The position numbers and the translations under genes are program-made. Below the pieces are notes generated by a model. That model was not told the DNA's origin, ran no database searches, and was given only the letters and a program-made list of their open reading frames with translations. 5,039 nt of DNA from Spirochaetota bacterium (GTDB lineage Bacteria; Spirochaetota; UBA4802; UBA5550): contig JAKJGD010000209.1 of NCBI GenBank assembly GCA_022704585.1, positions 1 through 5,039 of the forward strand, in the 5' to 3' direction. Positions 1 to 5,039 of the stretch are shown here, in pieces (the stretch's first letter is position 1; each line of letters opens with the position of its first letter).

Positions 1-2731
1 TTAAATCGTAAATGTCAGAGAGCTGGAGCGTCTGTTCCGGCGACTGGAGCTTCTCCTGGTTCAGCATGGCGCGCGGCGTCAGGGTGAACGTGTACCTGCC
101 GGCGGAATCAAGCCTGCCGGAGTCCCCGGTATAGTAGCCGGCGTTGGACCAGTCGACGTCGGTGTCTTCCCAAATCTGGCCGTCGCCGAACGTGAACTCC
201 GAGTAGTTCGGGAACGAGGCGCGGCGCTTCACCCGCATGCAGCTGTACGATACGGGAGCAGACTGCATGGGCGCGCCGAACAGGTACCGTCCCTCGATGG
301 TGACCGGGAGGTTCTCTCCCACGCTCGCGTCGCGGAGTCCGGCGACGTTTACCGAAAAGGAAACCGGCCTGAACTCCTCCACCTGGAACGTGTCGTTGAT
401 GTAGGATTCATCGCTCTCGCCCATGCGCACCTGGTAATGTCCGAGGGGCGCGTCGGAAGGAATCTCGACGCTGGTCCAGAGGCCGCCCTGGTTCGAAGTG
501 GTTATTTTTTTTGAAAAAAGCTCCTCGCCCTTGGCGTTTGCGACGGTCACGGTAACGCCCGAGCCGCGAAGCGGCGTAAGCCTGCCCTTTTCCCTGACCG
601 CGAGGATGCCCTTGATGTTGACCGTGTCGCCGGGCCGGTACAGCTTCCGGTCGAAGATGATCTCGCCGCCCAGCAGGCGCTCCCACGCTTTATCGTTGAA
701 CTGGTTGCACACGTAGTACATGGGAAGGTCGTGCTCGCGCGCGGTCACGAAGGCGCGGTCGTTCTGCCCGGCCGCGGCCACGTAGAGCGATTTTTCTACA
801 AGGCCCGTGGCGTCCTTGGGGATGCGGCAGTAGCCCTGCTCGTTGGTGCGCATTGTGCCGATTGTGTCGTCGATATTGTAAAAGGTGATCTCGGCGTTCC
901 GCACCGGGGTCCCCCTGTTGAGGGAGTGGACCCAGATGTGGGAGGAGTCATAGGCCTCCTTGACTGAAAGGCCAAGGTCGGTCGCCTGTATGAGCTGGCC
1001 GCTGGTCTCCTCCTTTGACTTGCCTTCGTAGTCGATCACCGTGCCGGTGAAGATAACGCCTACCCATCCCTTCCGGTCCGGGGTAAGGTGCTTCCTGAGA
1101 TCGTATCCGACCCGGCCGCTGGCGTATTTCCCGACCCCGGTTTTCCATTCGGCAGTCGAGTAGCGGAGGCTATCCAGTATGCTGTAATCATTGTCCGCCA
1201 GCGACTTCTGTATGTGCTTCAGCGTGAAGGGCGCGGTGCCGACGGTGATGACCGGCATGTTCGCCATCTCCACCGGGACTTTCTGGCTCATTGCCGATTC
1301 GAGAAGCGTCTTGTCGCTTTCCAGGGAAAACTCAGGCCTGAACTCGGGGACCGTGATCTTGAACTCGCGGTCGCCGGAGACGAGCGCGTTGCCGTGAACG
1401 TCGGACATGTTCCCTATGGTGAATTTATACGTGGCGCCTGGTTTGACCGCCCAGGAGGTGAGGGCGATGTAGCGCGTGCGGCCGTACGCGCTCTCGCGCC
1501 ACGGGACCGCGGGGGTGACGCGGATGGCGGCACGGGCAGTCGCGAGGTCCACGGTATTGTTGAATTCGAGCTGGTTGCGCCAGAAGTCCTGATAGAAGTT
1601 GCCGCCTTCATTTTTAAAGGTGACGGTTAGCGGTCCGTGGGTCGTATGATTGAAGGAGGCTTCTTTTTTCAACTGGGCAACGCCTCCGGCCGCGCGGAGG
1701 CCCTCCGCGACGGTCAGCTGCACCGGCGCATCGCGGTCGAACCGGGCCGAAGGTGTGAGTATGACCACGCGGCGGTTGGGCTCGCCGTCCTGGCTCGGCG
1801 GGCCGTCGTAGTAACCGTATTCTCCGCCGTCGTATTCTCCGCCCGTGGAGGGTTCGCGGTACGCGACAACAAACGGCACGGCCCTGTTTTTACAGGTGAG
1901 CCTGATGCTCGCCCGGACCTGGTCGAGGTTGACGGGATGGCTGAAGTTCAGGGAGAAGGACTGGTTGTAGTCGATCGTGCTGGGCTGATAGGGTATGGGG
2001 TGCGCTGATATGTCCATGTCGGGAATCTCGAACGTGAATGAAAAGATGTAGTCCTCGGGCAGGACCTTACCGTTCAGCGATACGGTACCCTTCCTGACTT
2101 TAATGGTATACGTACGGCCGAATTCCCACGAGGATTCCGGGATGAAGGCGCAGATACGGCTTCCGTACCAGCGGAAATTTCCCCTGGTCGCCGGCGATAT
2201 CTCCAGCACTCCGGCTGTATTCTGTTCCAGCTGCGCCAGCGGCACCAGCGGGTGGTTGAAAACGACAGTCACTTCCTTCCTGGGCTCGTCGCCGGTTATC
2301 GTCCCTGTCGGCGCGGCCTGGATGACGCGCAGTATCGTATTGTCTACGGGAGCTGGCTCCTTGTAGGTGCCGGGCTCGATGTCGGCGACCCCGCCGGAGG
2401 TCAGGGGACCGGCAACCAGGGCGATAACTATCACCACCGCACCGCCCACGGCCGTTGCTATCCGGTTTCTTTTTACGGAGAAGAACGGCTTGAGCCGCCG
2501 GGTCCAGAGTTCGCCTGTTATAAAGCTTTTCGCCCGTAGGACAGTGGCTTTGTTAAGCCTAAGGGTTTTTACCCATAACCAGGCGCGTTTGGCTCGTAGG
2601 GGCGCCTGCGACCGAGCCGTACTTAATAGTGAGGCTGCCCTGCCGGCGCCAGCGATAATAAAAGAACGAAATTTTTGGATAATAGATTTAATTGAAACCA
2701 CTAATGCATGAAATGTTTCTTTGATTTTCAT
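1..2731 (-). CDS. Alpha-2-macroglobulin family protein, membrane-anchored, C-terminus outside the window
   Basis: The frame is open for 910 codons from the ATG at 2731 to the left edge, with no frameshift. Bacterial alpha-2-macroglobulins are large envelope proteins thought to trap foreign proteases. Residues 1-90 are very basic (about 21 Lys/Arg against 2 Glu). Residues 91-110 form one hydrophobic segment (IATAVGG...LVAGPL) without a lipobox cysteine, so this looks like an inner-membrane anchor with a periplasmic body. Residues about 132-235 and 240-345 resemble tandem bacterial Ig-like domains (VTVVFNHPLVPL, FSLNFSHPV); a third such domain covers about 365-460. From about 585 the typical MG pattern appears (LGLSVKEAYD, then GTPVRNAEI). 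The MG2-like signature YRPGDTVNIKG is at 698-708 and VEEFRP at 784-789. The thioester and bait regions would lie further left, so thioester status is unknown. The start is fixed by an in-frame stop at 2785-2783 and the absence of any other ATG before the Ig domains; the Shine-Dalgarno is weak. Confidence 0.9.
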   Translation of the reverse strand, partial: MKIKETFHALVVSIKSIIQKFRSFIIAGAGRAASLLSTARSQAPLRAKRAWLWVKTLRLNKATVLRAKSFITGELWTRRLKPFFSVKRNRIATAVGGAVVIVIALVAGPLTSGGVADIEPGTYKEPAPVDNTILRVIQAAPTGTITGDEPRKEVTVVFNHPLVPLAQLEQNTAGVLEISPATRGNFRWYGSRICAFIPESSWEFGRTYTIKVRKGTVSLNGKVLPEDYIFSFTFEIPDMDISAHPIPYQPSTIDYNQSFSLNFSHPVNLDQVRASIRLTCKNRAVPFVVAYREPSTGGEYDGGEYGYYDGPPSQDGEPNRRVVILTPSARFDRDAPVQLTVAEGLRAAGGVAQLKKEASFNHTTHGPLTVTFKNEGGNFYQDFWRNQLEFNNTVDLATARAAIRVTPAVPWRESAYGRTRYIALTSWAVKPGATYKFTIGNMSDVHGNALVSGDREFKITVPEFRPEFSLESDKTLLESAMSQKVPVEMANMPVITVGTAPFTLKHIQKSLADNDYSILDSLRYSTAEWKTGVGKYASGRVGYDLRKHLTPDRKGWVGVIFTGTVIDYEGKSKEETSGQLIQATDLGLSVKEAYDSSHIWVHSLNRGTPVRNAEITFYNIDDTIGTMRTNEQGYCRIPKDATGLVEKSLYVAAAGQNDRAFVTAREHDLPMYYVCNQFNDKAWERLLGGEIIFDRKLYRPGDTVNIKGILAVREKGRLTPLRGSGVTVTVANAKGEELFSKKITTSNQGGLWTSVEIPSDAPLGHYQVRMGESDESYINDTFQVEEFRPVSFSVNVAGLRDASVGENLPVTIEGRYLFGAPMQSAPVSYSCMRVKRRASFPNYSEFTFGDGQIWEDTDVDWSNAGYYTGDSGRLDSAGRYTFTLTPRAMLNQEKLQSPEQTLQLSDIYDL
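1816..1843 (-). repeat. 15-bp tandem repeat inside the macroglobulin gene encoding a Gly-Glu-Tyr-rich loop
   Basis: The 13-base word CGTATTCTCCGCC occurs at 1816-1828 and again at 1831-1843, a 15-bp period. On the minus strand it encodes a low-complexity acidic stretch around residues 298-310 (GGEYDGGEYGYYDG) inside the second Ig-like domain. The period is a multiple of three, so copy-number change would keep the reading frame. It is probably a flexible surface loop. Confidence 0.6.
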
Positions 2732-2878
2732 GGGGCCTGCACCTGTTTGTGGAATGTTTGGATATCGGACAATAAAATAGTATTAATTTCAATTCTATTT
2801 TTCCGGCTTAACAAATGTATTGATATGATAGCAATCCCCGGGTCCCCGATTCTTCCTTCAGCGCCGATTTGCAGATAA
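2732..2878. other. AT-rich intergenic gap between the RHH gene and the macroglobulin gene
   Basis: This 147-bp stretch separates two genes that both read on the minus strand. I see no credible small ORF in it and no stem followed by a T-tract on the minus strand, so read-through from the RHH gene into the macroglobulin gene is possible. It is AT-rich apart from a GC-rich patch near 2836-2847. The minus strand contains -35-like and -10-like words, such as TTGAAA followed closely by TACTAT, but none has good spacing, so no promoter is called. Confidence 0.5.
2774..2801. promoter_or_regulatory. 7-bp inverted repeat upstream of the macroglobulin gene, possible operator
   Basis: AAAATAG at 2774-2780 and CTATTTT at 2795-2801 are perfect inverted copies with a 14-bp spacer, so the half-site centres are 21 bp apart, about two helical turns. 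They lie 43-70 bp upstream of the macroglobulin start codon. That suits an operator, and the A/T-only stem would make a poor RNA terminator. In an AT-rich region a 7-bp match can easily occur by chance. Confidence 0.25.
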
Positions 2879-3331
2879 TCACGTAGGATGTATGTTCCTT
2901 AGTTTTAGTTCTATGTCAGGGGGGAAGCCCCAGTATACTTTCCAGCATATTATATTATCAACAATGTCTTTAATGATAACATGATTCTTAAAGAGATAGT
3001 TATCGCCATTTTTATTATTTTTTTTCTGCAATATGTACTTTTTAATAGCGCGTTGGAGAAAATATGAAACCGAGAACTTGCCCAGCCGCCGCATGTCCTG
3101 AAAGTATTCATACTCGTCAGGCCTGTACCGGATATGAAACGTATGCCAGTCATCGCAGTTGGCCCGTTCCTGATACCTGATGAGAGTGCCGGGAAATTCG
3201 GGACCCCCAAAATCAGACATTTCTTTCTTTAACAGAATAATCGCCATTGCTGACCGCGAAATGCCCCGTGATTCGGCTGCGGAGGCCAGTGCTTCCAATA
3301 GAACCTTACGAATGTTAAGCGTGGTTTTCAT
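2879..3331 (-). CDS. Small protein with two ribbon-helix-helix DNA-binding motifs, probable transcription regulator
   Basis: This is a 150-residue protein with two segments that each read as strand-helix-turn-helix. The first is residues 2-37 (TTLNIRK, helix LLEALASAAESR, turn GIS, helix RSAMAIILLKK). The second is residues 64-102 (TFHIRYR, helix PDEYEYFQDMRRLGK, helix FSVSYFLQRAIKKYI). Classical MetJ/Arc/CopG-type RHH repressors carry one motif per chain and bind DNA as dimers; two motifs in one chain suggest a pseudo-dimer or an extended operator. Residues 105-150 form a Lys/Asn- and aromatic-containing tail that I do not recognise. The ATG at 3331 is preceded by a strong GGGGAG six bases away. 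No toxin-like gene adjoins it, so an antitoxin role is not supported. Its GC content, about 43% by hand count and near 27% across 2941-3060, is well below that of its neighbours, which may indicate transfer. DNA binding is inferred from sequence pattern only. Confidence 0.7.
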   Translation of the reverse strand: MKTTLNIRKVLLEALASAAESRGISRSAMAIILLKKEMSDFGGPEFPGTLIRYQERANCDDWHTFHIRYRPDEYEYFQDMRRLGKFSVSYFLQRAIKKYILQKKNNKNGDNYLFKNHVIIKDIVDNIICWKVYWGFPPDIELKLRNIHPT

Positions 3332-3336
3332 ATCGA

Positions 3337-3385
3337 GCTCCCCGAATAATATAAAAATAATTTCACGATAATACGAATGGGGAGC
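3337..3385. promoter_or_regulatory. Candidate operator: three 11-bp-spaced ATAAT repeats inside a GCTCCCC/GGGGAGC inverted repeat
   Basis: Outer arms GCTCCCC (3337-3343) and GGGGAGC (3379-3385) are a perfect 7-bp inverted repeat. Between them AATAAT starts at 3345, AATAAT at 3356 and GATAAT at 3367, spaced exactly 11 bp, about one helical turn. RHH repressors often bind short repeats phased along one face of DNA and control their own promoters, so autoregulation by the adjacent RHH protein is a reasonable inference. The minus-strand reading of the repeats (ATTATT, ATTATC) also contains -10-like words such as TATTAT and TATATT, so a bound protein would cover the promoter. Confidence 0.45.
3338..3343 (-). 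promoter_or_regulatory. Shine-Dalgarno of the RHH gene, lying within the inverted-repeat arm
   Basis: On the minus strand GGGGAG ends six bases before the ATG at 3331, which fixes this start. The same bases form most of one arm of the 7-bp inverted repeat. A transcript starting upstream of 3385 would carry GCUCCCC, able to pair with this site across a 35-base loop and hide it from the ribosome. Confidence 0.6.
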
Positions 3386-3446
3386 CGTTCGGGCGAAAAA
3401 AATTTCACCAAAACGAGCCAGGATGCAGGGCCGGGAATAAAAAAGA

Positions 3447-3476
3447 TTGAAAATAGAAAGGCACTATTAATAAAGT
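3447..3476 (+). promoter_or_regulatory. Weak candidate sigma-70-type promoter for rsmA
   Basis: TTGAAA at 3447-3452 matches five of six bases of the -35 consensus. TAAAGT at 3471-3476 matches four of six of the -10 consensus, with an 18-bp spacer. It is the best pair I found upstream of rsmA and would give a leader of roughly 45 bases. AT-rich sequence produces such pairs by chance. Confidence 0.3.
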
Positions 3477-3518
3477 AGCGATACCGTGCCGTGCGTGCGC
3501 ATGTCAACTGACCGGCTC

Positions 3519-3522
3519 GGAG
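3519..3522 (+). promoter_or_regulatory. Shine-Dalgarno GGAG that decides the rsmA start
   Basis: GGAG is five bases before the ATG at 3528 and eight before the adjacent ATG at 3531. Upstream in-frame starts (GTG 3486, GTG 3495, ATG 3501) have no comparable site and would add residues not expected in RsmA. The two adjacent ATGs cannot be told apart from sequence alone. Confidence 0.6.
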
Positions 3523-3527
3523 ATGCG

Positions 3528-4364
3528 ATGATGAACTTAACTGAAGCAAAGGAAATAATCGGCAGATACGGCCTCAGCCCCAACAAGCGGCTGGGCCAGA
3601 ATTTTCTTGTATCCGGGGACATGAGGGATAAAATGATCGACATGATCGGTGTCGCGACCGACGACCGGGTCCTTGAAATAGGCCCCGGGCTCGGGGCTCT
3701 GACCGAGCGGCTCGTCCCGGCAGCGGAAAGCGTGACGGCCGTTGAGGTCGATTCGGGCCTGAGCCGCGTTCTCGCGGACCGCTTCGGCGCGGAGGCAAGC
3801 TTCAGGCTGATTCACAGCGATTTCCTGAAGCTCGACCTTGCCGACACCTTCACGAAAGTCGTCTCGAACCTCCCGTACTACTGCGCCTCCGAGATCCTGT
3901 TCCACGTCGCCCGGTTTTCCGCGCCCCACGTGTACGTCCTTCTCCAGAAGGAGATGGCGGAACGGATTGTAGCCGTGCCCGGGAGCAAGACCTACGGGGC
4001 GCTTACCGTGACCCTGGGGTTTTATTACGAACCGAAAGTACTCTTCAGGGTATCGAAAGAGTCGTTCTATCCCCGGCCCGAGGTGACCTCGTCGTTCGTC
4101 CGTCTCGTGAGAAAAAGCCGCCTCCCGGTTGATGGCGGAGAGATAGAGCTCTTTCACCTGGTCGTTAAGTCCGCGTTCTGGGGCAGGCGGAAGACCATGC
4201 TCAAGGCCCTGTCCGAGTCCCCGCACCTTGAGACCGGGAGGGAGATCGCGGCGCGGATGCTTGAACATGCGGGCATTAACTCCGGTGTCCGTGGCGAGGA
4301 CCTGGGGCTGGAGTCTTTCGTGGCGCTGGTCCGGGCGTACCGGGCAGTAATGGCGGAGAGATAG
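3528..4364 (+). CDS. rsmA: 16S rRNA (adenine(1518)-N6/adenine(1519)-N6)-dimethyltransferase RsmA (KsgA)
   Basis: RsmA uses S-adenosylmethionine to dimethylate two adjacent adenines in the helix 45 loop of 16S rRNA, a late cytoplasmic step of 30S subunit maturation; loss typically gives kasugamycin resistance. From the ATG at 3528 the protein has 278 residues, close to the usual 270-290. Visible motifs are KRLGQNFL (20-27), the SAM-binding loop LEIGPGLG (49-56), the acidic residues of AVEVD (71-75), HSDFLKLD (96-103), the catalytic NLPYY (114-118), YPRPEV (181-186) in the RNA-binding part, and FWGRRKTMLKAL (217-228) in the C-terminal helical domain. All hallmark residues are present, so it should be active. 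NLPYY in place of NLPYN is a common family variant. The ATG at 3531 is an equally possible start. A radical SAM gene follows after 12 bp, suggesting an operon. Confidence 0.96.
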   Translation: MMNLTEAKEIIGRYGLSPNKRLGQNFLVSGDMRDKMIDMIGVATDDRVLEIGPGLGALTERLVPAAESVTAVEVDSGLSRVLADRFGAEASFRLIHSDFLKLDLADTFTKVVSNLPYYCASEILFHVARFSAPHVYVLLQKEMAERIVAVPGSKTYGALTVTLGFYYEPKVLFRVSKESFYPRPEVTSSFVRLVRKSRLPVDGGEIELFHLVVKSAFWGRRKTMLKALSESPHLETGREIAARMLEHAGINSGVRGEDLGLESFVALVRAYRAVMAER

Positions 4365-4376
4365 GGCGGCAGGCAC

Positions 4377-5039
4377 ATGGCACAACTTGACCGGAAAACA
4401 ATAGAGACCCTCCTCGCCCGGGTGCAGAAGCCGGGGCGGTACATGGGACGCGAGCTGAACGTGATCGTGAAGCCGGACGCGCGCCTGCGCATGGCCCTCT
4501 CGTACCCTGACCTGTACGAAGTGGGCATGTCCAACAACGGACTGCGCATACTGTACGACATCGTGAACGCGATCCCGGAGGCCGCCTGCGAGCGGGTCTT
4601 CGCTGTTGAGGCCGATTTCGAGCGCGCCCTGCGCGAGGCCGGCGTCCCCCTGTTCACGCTGGAAACGTATACGCCGCTCCATGCGCTCGATCTGCTCGGC
4701 TTCAACATGTCCCATGAATTGCTCTGCACAAACGTGCTGCAAATAATCGACCTGGGCGGCATCCCGCTCCGACGCGCGGAGCGCGGAGAGGGCGTGCCGA
4801 TAGTTATCGCCGGCGGAGCGGCGGTGTCCAACCCCTTCCCGCTGGCGGACTTCGTGGACGCGTTCTTCATCGGCGACGGCGAGGAAGGGATCGCCGAGAT
4901 CGCACACGCGGTGCTGGCCGCGAAGGAGAAGGGACTCGGAAGGAGCGAAACCCTGGAGCGCATCAGCACCATCGCAGGCGTGCTCCTGCCGGACAAGTAC
5001 CGCTTCTCCTATGACGGATGCGCGCTCACGGAGGCAGAA
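4377..5039 (+). CDS. TIGR03960-type B12-binding-like radical SAM protein, N-terminal part only
   Basis: The frame is open for 221 codons to the right edge with no stop. The sequence fits the N-terminal half of the TIGR03960 family, whose members combine a cobalamin-binding-like domain with a radical SAM domain and whose reaction, to my knowledge, is undetermined. Recognisable segments are KPGRYMGRELN (18-28), LSYPDLYEVGMSNNGLRILY (41-60), LETYTPLHALDLLGFNMS (95-112), ELLCTNVLQIIDLGGIPL (114-131), GGAAVSNPFPLADFVDAF (146-163) and GDGEEG (166-171). The CxxxCxxC cluster motif is expected beyond the window, so catalytic competence cannot be judged. The ATG at 4377 keeps the conserved RY.G.ELN segment and gives a 12-bp gap after rsmA. 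An AGGG overlapping the rsmA stop codon lies 10 bases upstream, so translation may be coupled. In other bacteria relatives sit near TIGR03936 and ribonuclease G genes, which would agree with an RNA-related role; this is from memory. Confidence 0.85.
   Translation, partial: MAQLDRKTIETLLARVQKPGRYMGRELNVIVKPDARLRMALSYPDLYEVGMSNNGLRILYDIVNAIPEAACERVFAVEADFERALREAGVPLFTLETYTPLHALDLLGFNMSHELLCTNVLQIIDLGGIPLRRAERGEGVPIVIAGGAAVSNPFPLADFVDAFFIGDGEEGIAEIAHAVLAAKEKGLGRSETLERISTIAGVLLPDKYRFSYDGCALTEAE

Larger units (their letters stand above)
3332..3527. other. Divergent intergenic region between the RHH gene and rsmA
   Basis: This 196-bp gap must hold the promoters of both divergent genes. Its left part (3337-3385) holds the repeat array described separately. 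Its right part holds a weak rsmA promoter candidate. I see no credible coding sequence in it: apparent frames here are AT-driven and overlap the starts of both flanking genes. Confidence 0.6.

Noticed and set aside
1..3. Apparent TAA on the minus strand at the left edge that might end the macroglobulin gene.
   Set aside because: It is out of frame; the last complete codon (bases 4-2) reads TTA, leucine, so the gene continues beyond the window.
505..519. Homopolymer pair in the macroglobulin gene (eight T, then G, then six A on the plus strand), a possible slippage site.
   Set aside because: The reading frame is intact and MG homology continues on both sides; nothing suggests programmed slippage.
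1088..1630. 180-codon plus-strand frame inside the macroglobulin gene.
   Set aside because: It is antisense to a continuous, domain-bearing frame and resembles no family I know.
2834..2850. GC-rich block CCCCGGGTCCCC considered as the RHH gene's terminator.
   Set aside because: The arms mostly do not pair (G faces G), and no T-tract follows on the minus strand.
3486..3527. Upstream in-frame rsmA starts (GTG 3486, GTG 3495, ATG 3501).
   Set aside because: They lack a good Shine-Dalgarno and add residues not typical of RsmA; GGAG at 3519 supports 3528 or 3531.
3328..3549. 73-codon minus-strand frame with hydrophobic stretches across the divergent promoter region.
   Set aside because: It overlaps the starts of both rsmA and the RHH gene; its hydrophobicity is explained by AT-rich codons, and it would cover the whole regulatory region.
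3641..3905. NLPYY in RsmA instead of NLPYN, considered as an active-site defect.
   Set aside because: Tyrosine at this position is common in RsmA from other phyla, and all other motifs are intact.
3537..4907. Long open frame of 456 codons on the minus strand, antisense to rsmA and the radical SAM gene.
   Set aside because: It mirrors the GC-rich codon pattern of two recognised genes, has Arg/His-rich composition and no recognisable domain.
4154..4996. 280-codon minus-strand frame, Ser/Arg-rich.
   Set aside because: It lies antisense to two well-supported genes, is compositionally unnatural and shows no motif.

Overview
The window looks like a piece of a Gram-negative bacterial chromosome. 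Most of it is GC-rich (near 60% by eye), with a distinctly AT-rich block in the middle. The gene families present are a large alpha-2-macroglobulin-like protein, the rRNA dimethyltransferase RsmA, a TIGR03960-type radical SAM protein and a tandem ribbon-helix-helix protein. Together they would suit a spirochaete or a deltaproteobacterium-like lineage. This is an inference; nothing in the window fixes the taxon.

Layout: bases 1-2731, minus strand, hold the first 910 codons of an alpha-2-macroglobulin family protein that runs off the left edge. Its N-terminus is unusual: about 90 strongly basic residues, then one membrane segment, then tandem Ig-like domains and macroglobulin (MG) domains. Bases 2732-2878 are an AT-rich gap with a short inverted repeat. 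Bases 2879-3331, minus strand, encode a 150-residue protein with two ribbon-helix-helix (RHH) DNA-binding motifs, at about 43% GC. Bases 3332-3527 are the divergent promoter region. Next to the RHH start it carries three ATAAT-core repeats spaced exactly 11 bp, flanked by a perfect 7-bp inverted repeat (GCTCCCC/GGGGAGC), one arm of which is the RHH gene's own Shine-Dalgarno sequence. Bases 3528-4364, plus strand, are rsmA (ksgA), complete. After a 12-bp gap comes the N-terminal 221 codons of a TIGR03960-family radical SAM protein, which runs off the right edge.

How the genes relate: rsmA and the radical SAM gene look like an operon, probably devoted to ribosome or RNA maturation. The RHH gene and the macroglobulin gene lie on the opposite strand in the same direction, 147 bp apart. 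The RHH protein may control its own promoter through the repeat array and could affect the two flanking genes, but this is inferred from arrangement only. No RNA gene, insertion sequence, CRISPR array or convincing factor-independent terminator was seen.
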